A DNA stretch of 16,509 bases, from contig CAYWJU010000019.1 in assembly GCA_964458645.1 (NCBI GenBank), forward strand, positions 1 through 16,509, given 5' to 3'. Below the pieces are notes generated by a model. It saw only the letters and a list, made by a program, of their open reading frames with translations, had not been told where the DNA came from and searched no databases. Source of the DNA: DAORHV01 sp964458645 (GTDB taxonomy: Bacteria > Patescibacteriota > Gracilibacteria > Peribacterales > Peribacteraceae). Position 1 is the stretch's first letter; the number at the start of each line of letters is the position of its first letter. Shown piece after piece: positions 6,308 through 11,732 of the stretch. The translations under genes were made by a program, and so were the position numbers.

Positions 6308-6382
6308 TGGGGAGTCGCCAAGCGGTAAGGCAACGGGCTCTGAACCCGTCATTCGGGGGTTCGAATCCCTCCTCCCCAGCCA
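6308..6382 (+). tRNA. tRNA-Gln (anticodon CTG)
   Basis: A complete cloverleaf can be drawn: acceptor stem TGGGGAG (6308-6314) with CTCCCCA (6372-6378), D arm GCC..GGC, anticodon stem ACGGG (6333-6337) with CCCGT (6345-6349), loop CTCTGAA with anticodon CTG at 6340-6342, and a T arm with loop TTCGAAT. Discriminator base G6379 is followed by an encoded CCA (6380-6382). The CTG anticodon reads CAG, and U1-A72 pairing with a G discriminator suits glutamine. A minus-strand frame over this gene is only its shadow. Confidence 0.95.
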
Positions 6383-6412
6383 AGCACTACTCGCTTCGCT
6401 CGAGTGCATGGC
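6379..6412 (+). repeat. imperfect inverted repeat at the 3' end of the tRNA
   Basis: GCCAAGCACT (6379-6388) can pair with AGTGCATGGC (6403-6412) with one mismatch; the loop is 14 bases. The left arm contains the tRNA CCA end. There is no T run, so it could be a 3' processing hairpin or chance. Confidence 0.4.
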
Positions 6413-6463
6413 AGCGCCAACCCATCCAACCACTCATCTCAACTAAGCTTCACACTTGCTACG

Positions 6464-6766
6464 CTATTGTTTTTTGTCCTGCGCGAGTGAACCGATAATG
6501 TATCCCAAAGTATAATAACAGCTCATTGTGATAAGTATTCCAATAACCACAACTATTCCTTGAATCAAAGGGGTAACCGCAATGCTTTCTCCAAGCATTT
6601 CTTTTGCAAGAATATCACCTACGAATGCGGTTAACAGCATCGGAAAAAGAGGCAAGGCAAATGGTCCTGGAAATGTGCCTGTCAAAATTAGTATGTTAAA
6701 AATGACGCAACAGATACCTGCGATAACGGCAAAGGCAATCGCGAAAGAATTAGCCTCATTTCTCAT
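6464..6766 (-). CDS. small membrane protein with about three helices, 100 aa
   Basis: The protein has three hydrophobic segments: IAFAVIAGICCVIFNILILTG (about residues 10-30), PFALPLFPMLLTAFVGDILA (about 34-53) and PLIQGIVVVIGILITMSCYY (about 65-85), then LGYIIGSLAQDKKQ. This is a typical small inner-membrane protein; no family is recognised. I chose ATG 6766 (MRNEANSF). Longer readings start at 6793 (MHGSC) or further upstream, where the frame crosses the 26-bp palindrome and codes for atypical Cys/Arg-rich sequence. The gene is somewhat AT-richer than its neighbours. It stands alone on the minus strand between the tRNA and the methyltransferase gene. Confidence 0.6.
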   Translation of the reverse strand: MRNEANSFAIAFAVIAGICCVIFNILILTGTFPGPFALPLFPMLLTAFVGDILAKEMLGESIAVTPLIQGIVVVIGILITMSCYYTLGYIIGSLAQDKKQ

Positions 6767-6902
6767 AGGATTGAGAATACAGCTTCCATGCATGGGATCA
6801 ATCTTAATCTGCAGCTCCCAAGCCAGGTGAAGTTTGGCAGATTGCGAGCGAAGCCGCGCAATTCGACAATGGTAAAACTTCGCAAATCGTCCACTAGCCC
6901 CA

Positions 6903-6928
6903 GCCACGCACTTCGCGAAGTGCGTGGC
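6903..6928. repeat. perfect 26-bp palindrome
   Basis: GCCACGCACTTCG (6903-6915) is followed with no spacer by its exact reverse complement CGAAGTGCGTGGC (6916-6928). It sits between the divergent small membrane gene (start at 6766) and the double methyltransferase gene (start at 7014). The surrounding 150 bases contain several more TTCGC/GCGAA motifs. Confidence 0.9.
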
Positions 6929-7013
6929 CAGCCAACATCTCGCGAAGCAAGTCATTCACCAGTCCCAGTCATTCTGTTTCGCAAGTTTCGTAGAATTGGC
7001 TACTCTTCTGCGT

Positions 7014-8516
7014 ATGCCATCCATGCTTCAGACTCTCTGGAGAGCAGTGCAACTCGGAAGCTACAGGGCATTCGGCATCCAGAGCGCTGTTGACCCGTTT
7101 GCCGAATTCCATGGCAAGACGCTGCGCGGCAAAACTGAGCGCTGCTTGGAGCATTTGGCAAGCCTGCAGATCGATGTCTCCGGTTGCAGCGTGCTGGATG
7201 TTGGAGCCGGCATTGGTGATTTTGCGCCGTACTACCTGGAGCGCGGCAGCCGCGTGACTCTTTCCGATGCGCGTGAACAGAACGTAGCGATTGCTCACAG
7301 TCGCTTTCCGCAGTGTGAAGCACGCGTACTGGACCTGGAAACCGCCACCGCGTTGGGCGGCGAGTTCGATGTCATCCACTGCTACGGCGTGCTCTACCAC
7401 CTGAGTAATCCGGCTCGCGCAATCGACACGCTCGCGCGGCACTGCAAGCGTTTTCTGTTGTGCGAATGCGTGGTGTCGCAGGCCGAAGCCGGCGGCGACC
7501 CGGTGCATCCGTTACCCGAAAACAAAGGCAATCCCTCGCAGTCGTTCAGCGGTGTGGGCTGTCGCCCGGATCGTGCATGGTTGTTTGCTGAACTCCGCAA
7601 GCACTTCCCCTACGTCTACACTCCGGTCACGCAACCGAATCACCCACAATACCCGATTGATTGGAGCGTGCCGCTGAAGTCCGGCAACAATCGTTCGGTG
7701 TTCATTGCTTCCAGAGAGCCGTTGCAGAATCCGCTGCTTACAACCGAATTGCCGTTGCGGCAGTGTCGCGATGCTGCGACAAGGGGATTCGGAAGTTGTT
7801 CGCCCCCAAAGACGCCGTCATCGGCAGGCACACAGCCAAGCATTTCGGAACAATGCGGTGCGGCAGCTTGTGCAGGTACGCGTAACACGTTGTTTCGCGA
7901 GGCCGCGGACTATTCCCTGAACGATGCAGAGCGCTTGCGGCTGCTGTACGAGCAGGCCGTGCTGCAGGCGCGCAGAAACGAAGGCGACATGCTTGAACTT
8001 GGCGTTTGCCGCGGCGGAACGGCGCTGCTTTTGGCGCAGGCCACCAGGTTGCATGCACCAGCGCGCAGGGTGCACTTGCTGGATTCCTGGCAAGGGTTGC
8101 CCGAACCGGGTCCGGAGGACAGCGGCACTATCGCCAGCCAGGGCTTGTTTGCGGAAAGCACCAAGGACGAGGTGGTGGCGTTGCTCTCCAGACATGGTGT
8201 GCAGGGAGTGTGCAGCCTGTACGAAGGCTGGTTTGCCGACACGCTGCCGGGCATTCCAGGTCCATTTTCGTTGGTGCATGTGGACTGCGATTTCTATGAG
8301 GCGGTGCGTCATGCGCTCCGGATCGTGTTGCCGCGCATGTCGGCCAACGGCGTGATCTTGGTCGATGATGTCGGCACGCAGGAGTCGCGACGTTTCCCTG
8401 GTGTTTTCCGGGCGGTAACCGAGTGCCTGGAGCAAGAAGGCAGGGGATGGCGTGTGCGCATGCTGGGAGGAGAGCGTGATCAGTCGGCGCTGATGGAGCG
8501 AATTGTCGCAGGATGA
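7014..8516 (+). CDS. two-domain methyltransferase: class I SAM-dependent domain fused to a TylF/MycF-like O-methyltransferase domain
   Basis: The 500-residue protein has two Rossmann-type methyltransferase domains. Domain 1 (about 35-235) has the SAM-binding motif VLDVGAGIGDF (60-70), an acidic residue after beta 2 (TLSDARE, 82-88), and FDVIHCYGVLYHL (118-130); it ends with TQPNHPQYPIDW and VFIASR. A linker rich in Ser/Pro/Cys (about 245-290) follows. Domain 2 (about 295-500) matches the TylF macrocin O-methyltransferase family: GDMLELGVCRGGTALLLA (324-341), HLLDSWQGLPEP (354-365), LVHVDCDFYE (420-429) and GVILVDDVG (446-454), whose Asp residues would bind the divalent metal. The family methylates sugar hydroxyls in natural products; a surface-glycan substrate is possible here, but no sugar-synthesis genes are nearby. 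Start ATG 7014 follows GGCTACTCTTCTGCGT; ATG 7023 is an alternative. Confidence 0.85.
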   Translation: MPSMLQTLWRAVQLGSYRAFGIQSAVDPFAEFHGKTLRGKTERCLEHLASLQIDVSGCSVLDVGAGIGDFAPYYLERGSRVTLSDAREQNVAIAHSRFPQCEARVLDLETATALGGEFDVIHCYGVLYHLSNPARAIDTLARHCKRFLLCECVVSQAEAGGDPVHPLPENKGNPSQSFSGVGCRPDRAWLFAELRKHFPYVYTPVTQPNHPQYPIDWSVPLKSGNNRSVFIASREPLQNPLLTTELPLRQCRDAATRGFGSCSPPKTPSSAGTQPSISEQCGAAACAGTRNTLFREAADYSLNDAERLRLLYEQAVLQARRNEGDMLELGVCRGGTALLLAQATRLHAPARRVHLLDSWQGLPEPGPEDSGTIASQGLFAESTKDEVVALLSRHGVQGVCSLYEGWFADTLPGIPGPFSLVHVDCDFYEAVRHALRIVLPRMSANGVILVDDVGTQESRRFPGVFRAVTECLEQEGRGWRVRMLGGERDQSALMERIVAG

Positions 8517-8556
8517 ACGAGGTGCATGTGCCGTGGCTGGTCGGTCTGCGGTTGTG

Positions 8557-9645
8557 TTATGCATCGCGCAAACGCTTGGCTTCGGCATACAGCGCACCGG
8601 CGTCACGTTTTTCGTCGCGGATTTCATCCGGTAAATGGCGCTCAAGCAGCTCCACGACACGGCCGTACTCGCCGTTGCCGTACAGCCACCAGCCTCCGTC
8701 CACGCATGCCACACGTACCTGTTCGCGCAGAATGTCGCCTCTGGTCGTTGGGGGCATGGCATCCAGTACGGCAAGCACGCGGTCGAACTGGGTGGTGCGC
8801 ACCAGTGCAAACAGTTGCGAGCCAAACAACGGCACCGAAGCGCGCACTGCGGCCTCTCCCAGCACGTCGCACACGCGCAGGATTTCGGTCCAGTTCTGCG
8901 ATTCGCGGTGAATGCGCACGTACGTCTGCGCCAAGACGACGTTCTGTTGCAGGAGCTCATCCACCGTCATGCCGCGGTCATTGGCGCCCTGCGCGATGAG
9001 CGGCAAGATCTCCGCGCGCATGCCGCGCTGCTCTAACGCATGCAGGGTGGCGTGCAAATGGTGGTCTTGTCCGGCGAAGAGCGCCACCAGCTTGCCGAAA
9101 AATTCCATGCGATCGGGGAGTTTCGGATCGTACTCCGGGCGCTCCAGCCATGTTCCAAGCGATGCCGGTTCAAACATGTTCGGCAGCACCGATGGAATTC
9201 CCTTTTCTGCACAGAACACATCCACCTCTTCGGCAATTTCGGCATACGGCTCCACCGGTGGAAGTGCGGCATCGAAGTTCGGAGACCCAGCCATTGCCTC
9301 GCCCATGCTCAAGCGGATGCCAAGCACATGGAACAAGAGCGCCCGGCGCTCCGCGGCGTTTTCGGCACCATCACCATACTGCTCCATGTCTTTCTGCAAT
9401 CGGCGGGCCTGGGCGAAGAACCAGCGCGAGGCCGACATTCGGTCATCCGTGCGCGGGCGGTTACCAACCACGTGTTCGGACTGAAACATTTCATCGTTGC
9501 CGCGGCGCGTCAGCATGCCCAGTTGGTTGGCCAGCGTGGCGGCATCGATAATCAACTGCGCATGGGCATCGTAGGCGGGCGTGTCGTAGCGGATGACGCA
9601 CGGTTCCTGGAGGATGCGTTCTCGGCCTCGGTTGGGCGGGGGCAT
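8557..9645 (-). CDS. conserved-looking protein of unknown function, 362 aa, mostly helical
   Basis: The protein is soluble, without signal peptide or membrane segment, and is predicted to be mainly helical with many Ala/Leu/Glu/Arg and short repeated helix pairs in the second half (about 190-362: HATLHALEQRGMRAEILPL, DELLQQNVVLAQTYVRIHRE, NWTEILRVCDVLGEAAV, FDRVLAVLDAM), reminiscent of TPR/alpha-solenoid folds but without a match I can name. I chose ATG 9645, because its upstream sequence on the minus strand is ACCTTTTTCCATCTTCCAGC, the usual pyrimidine leader. A GTG at 9741 would add 32 residues, but that stretch reads as leader and REP-like DNA. The gene converges on the methyltransferase gene with 40 bases between the stops. 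Codon use is like that of the surrounding genes. Confidence 0.65.
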   Translation of the reverse strand: MPPPNRGRERILQEPCVIRYDTPAYDAHAQLIIDAATLANQLGMLTRRGNDEMFQSEHVVGNRPRTDDRMSASRWFFAQARRLQKDMEQYGDGAENAAERRALLFHVLGIRLSMGEAMAGSPNFDAALPPVEPYAEIAEEVDVFCAEKGIPSVLPNMFEPASLGTWLERPEYDPKLPDRMEFFGKLVALFAGQDHHLHATLHALEQRGMRAEILPLIAQGANDRGMTVDELLQQNVVLAQTYVRIHRESQNWTEILRVCDVLGEAAVRASVPLFGSQLFALVRTTQFDRVLAVLDAMPPTTRGDILREQVRVACVDGGWWLYGNGEYGRVVELLERHLPDEIRDEKRDAGALYAEAKRLRDA

Positions 9646-9770
9646 GCTGGAAGATGGAAAAAGGTTTGCCAGCGTATCAAGTCGAGCGAATTTGCCAAGG
9701 GCTTTCTGGAGGGCGCTTGGGCTGGGGGTGAGGTGGGCCACTCAGCTTCTCCGCGAGCCCCTCATCCCAA

Positions 9771-9797
9771 CCTTCTCCCCCCGTGGGGGGGGGAAGG
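9771..9797. repeat. GC-rich REP-like hairpin
   Basis: CCTTC at 9771-9775 pairs with GAAGG at 9793-9797, and the C run at 9777-9782 pairs with the G run at 9785-9790, with a GT loop and a small bulge. With the preceding GAGCCCCTCATCCCAA it resembles the widespread intergenic 'CCCTCACCC..CTCTCCCC..GGGGAGAGGG' palindromic repeats. A repeat search of the genome is needed to confirm multiple copies. Confidence 0.5.
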
Positions 9798-9826
9798 AGT
9801 ACGTCGTGTTTTGTAGGGCAGCGGCT

Positions 9827-10015
9827 TTCCTTCTCCTGCAAGCGCTTTTGGTGAAGTGTCTATCCTTCAATCAGGTGCTTGCGCAGCACGTTTGTCGCCC
9901 AGATACGGAACTGGGTTCCGCGCTTGGAGTTTACGCGGTAACCGACCGAGATGATCATATCCAGATTGTAAAAATCCATCTCGCGTATTCGTCCATCGAA
10001 TGTTGTAAGTCTGCA
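9827..10015 (-). pseudogene. rhuM: fragment of a RhuM-family gene, with an in-frame stop
   Basis: Reading on the minus strand, residues REMDFYNLDMIISVGYRV and then NSKRGTQFRIWATNVL, RKHLIEG match the highly conserved core of RhuM-family proteins (PF13310 type), where the family normally has '.FYNLD.IISVGYRV.S.R.TQFRIWAT..L...'. The frame then hits TAG at 9862-9860, but continues without shift as TLHQKRLQEKE, which matches the family's next segment '(Y)T.NQKRL.EKE', so the stop replaces the expected Tyr codon. Homology ends at about 9827, just before the REP-like hairpin, and fades upstream of 10015. Most of the gene (both ends) is missing. The family's function is not settled; it occurs in genomic islands. 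It is a remnant beneath the promoter region of the ice-binding-like gene. Confidence 0.8.
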
Positions 10016-10090
10016 GCCACTCAAACGTTTATACAGATGCACCCCACGGCATCCGCCGCTTGGGTTCCCTACACCCTTCATCTCTCTACC

Positions 10091-11554
10091 ATGAAAAAAC
10101 TTCCTTCGGTCGGAATGGCTCTTTCGCTGCTCTGCACCATTATCACACCGGCATTCGCCGCAGTCACACCGGTCATCGAGCCGAACAACGGCTTCCTGAA
10201 AGGCAACGACCCCGAGTGGTCGTCCGCCCATTCCGCCGTAACGCCATGGCAGTTGCCTGGTCACCGCCAGTACCATCGCGACGCCGTCGTGGAGCACACC
10301 CAGTGGCACACCGAACACCTGGCCGAACGCGGCACCGGGCTCTACAACATGGAGCATCGTCAGTTCCACCAGGACCGCAACATGGCCCATCGCCAGTACC
10401 ACGCCGGCCTAGATGCCGAAGCACAGGCCGCTTCGTCGCTGGCGTCATCCATTTCCTCGTCGCTCTCCAGCAGCCGCAGCTCATCGCTGTCCAGCAGCCG
10501 CAGTGCATCCATGAATAACGCGGGACACTCGTCTTCCTGGTCCAGCTCCTATTCCTCCTCCAGTCAATCCTCCGGGGGTTCTTCGTCATCCATGAGCCGC
10601 GACAACGTGTCGCCGGTTGTCATCGCCATTACGCCGACCTCGCATGCCATTGGCGTCGCTACCGACTCCAACATTACCGCCAAGTTCAGCGAGAGCATGT
10701 ACGCCACAACCGTGACGGACGGCACGTTCCTGGTGCAGACTTCCTCGGTCCGCATTGCGGGAGTCGTGACTCTGAACGGCACCACGGCCACGTTCAATCC
10801 TACGAATGCCTTGGCACCCAACGCCGTCTATACCGTTACCATTACCACCAGCGTGAGGGATTTGGCGGGCAATATGATGTCGCATGACTTCATTTGGAGC
10901 TTTACGACCGGTTCCACGGCCACCAATACCAACCAATCGGCCGTGAACCTGGGTGCAGCTGCTACCTACGGCGTGCTGGCCGGTTCGACCGTCACCAACA
11001 CCGGTCCGACCTCCGTCACGGGTAACGTGGGAGTGAGCGCCGGAACATCTGTCACTGGGTACCCTCCGGGAGTCGTGAGCGGCGGAGCAATCCACGCCGG
11101 AGACAACGAGGCTTCTCAGGCGCAGCTTGCGCTGACGTCGGCCTACAACGAACTCGCAGGCCGCACCGTCGCCCCCGTGAGCGTTGCCGGCAACATTGGC
11201 GGCATGTCGCTCGCCCCCGGTCTCTACAAGTCCACGTCGGGACTGGAGATCTCCTCTGGTGACCTAACCCTGGACGCCAAGGGCGATGCGAATGCCATCT
11301 TCATCTTCCAGGTCGCTTCCACACTGAACGTTGCGTCTGGACGCAACGTCGTCCTGATCGGCGGCGCCAAAGCAGGCAACGTCTACTGGCAGGTTGGCAC
11401 CTCGGCCACCCTGGCAGCCAACTCGGTCTTCAAGGGCAGCATCCTGGCAGACCAGTCGATCTCGCTGCAGACCGGCGCCAACGTGGTCGGTCGTCTGCTT
11501 GCGCGCATTGGCGGCGTGACTCTGCAGGGCAACACGATCGTCGTACCGAACTAA
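10091..11554 (+). CDS. secreted ice-binding-like (DUF3494) protein with His-rich segment, Ser-rich linker and Ig-like domain
   Basis: The 487-residue precursor starts with a classic Sec signal peptide (MKKLPSVGMALSLLCTIITP then AFA, cleavage after about residue 23). Residues 52-110 are His/Gln/aromatic-rich with four HxQ(Y/W/F)H motifs at 58-62, 69-73, 89-93 and 100-104. Residues 115-168 form a Ser-rich linker. A Big_5/SbsA-like Ig domain spans about 172-274 (VIAITPTSHAIGVATDSNIT..TAKFSESM..YTVTITTSVRDLAGN, FIWSFTTG). The DUF3494 domain spans about 285-485: VNLGAAATYGVLAGSTVTNT, GDVGV-like GNVGVSAGTS, AGDNEASQAQLALTSAYN, LAPGLYKS, LTLDAKGDANAIFIFQV, VYWQVGTSATLA, FKGSILADQSISL and VGRLLARIGGVTL. 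The last domain is shared by bacterial ice-binding proteins and many surface adhesins of unknown function, so ice binding is not proven. Start ATG 10091 follows ACACCCTTCATCTCTCTACC. A terminator follows. Confidence 0.9.
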   Translation: MKKLPSVGMALSLLCTIITPAFAAVTPVIEPNNGFLKGNDPEWSSAHSAVTPWQLPGHRQYHRDAVVEHTQWHTEHLAERGTGLYNMEHRQFHQDRNMAHRQYHAGLDAEAQAASSLASSISSSLSSSRSSSLSSSRSASMNNAGHSSSWSSSYSSSSQSSGGSSSSMSRDNVSPVVIAITPTSHAIGVATDSNITAKFSESMYATTVTDGTFLVQTSSVRIAGVVTLNGTTATFNPTNALAPNAVYTVTITTSVRDLAGNMMSHDFIWSFTTGSTATNTNQSAVNLGAAATYGVLAGSTVTNTGPTSVTGNVGVSAGTSVTGYPPGVVSGGAIHAGDNEASQAQLALTSAYNELAGRTVAPVSVAGNIGGMSLAPGLYKSTSGLEISSGDLTLDAKGDANAIFIFQVASTLNVASGRNVVLIGGAKAGNVYWQVGTSATLAANSVFKGSILADQSISLQTGANVVGRLLARIGGVTLQGNTIVVPN

Positions 11555-11568
11555 ACAGAAAGTGTGAA

Positions 11569-11598
11569 CAGGCCATCCCGGAAGGGGTGGCTTGTTTT
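11569..11598 (+). terminator. Rho-independent terminator
   Basis: An 11-bp stem with two G-T pairs (11569-11579 CAGGCCATCCC with 11584-11594 GGGGTGGCTTG), loop GGAA and TTTT at 11595-11598 lies 14 bases after the ice-binding-like gene. Confidence 0.8.
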
Positions 11599-11720
11599 GA
11601 TAAGTCCGTAGAACCATCCTCTTGTAATTTTACAGCGCCAATTTTCAGCATGGCAAATCCGCCTTGTCCGACTTTTACTTGATGGGTAAATAATTGCTCG
11701 TTTGGCTAACCGACAATCTA

Positions 11721-11732
11721 TATACTTCAAGA
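11721..11732 (+). promoter_or_regulatory. -10 box placed for leaderless transcription of the restriction-modification gene
   Basis: TATACT at 11721-11726 is a near-consensus -10 box and ends only 6 bases before the ATG at 11733, so transcription would start at or next to the start codon. No good -35 is seen at 17 bases; TTGCTC (11694-11699) is 21 bases away. A second weaker pair (TTGTCC 11664-11669, TAAATA 11687-11692, spacing 17) lies further upstream. Confidence 0.45.

Larger units (their letters stand above)
9646..10090. other. 445-base gap between divergent genes
   Basis: No intact gene was found. From left to right it holds the leader of the minus-strand 362-aa gene, a GC-rich REP-like hairpin (9771-9797), a decayed minus-strand rhuM fragment (9827-10015) and the pyrimidine-rich leader of the ice-binding-like gene (10071-10090). 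A plus-strand frame runs through it into the ice-binding gene, but this is not its start, because the signal peptide begins at 10091. Confidence 0.7.

Noticed and set aside
6218..6433. Minus-strand frame of 71 codons with the text LGRRDSNPRMTGSEPVALPL
   Set aside because: It is the antisense of the tRNA-Gln gene; such translations are a familiar false protein over tRNAs.
7818..8960. Minus-strand frame of 380 codons
   Set aside because: It lies opposite the TylF-like domain and across two gene ends, and is rich in Cys, Arg and Thr as expected for a shadow of a GC-rich gene.
9040..9816. Plus-strand frame of 258 codons
   Set aside because: It is opposite the 362-residue gene, has no motif, and ends in the REP-like hairpin.
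9593..10090. 166-codon extension upstream of the ice-binding-like protein
   Set aside because: It crosses a hairpin and the rhuM remnant, and the signal peptide and pyrimidine leader place the start at 10091.
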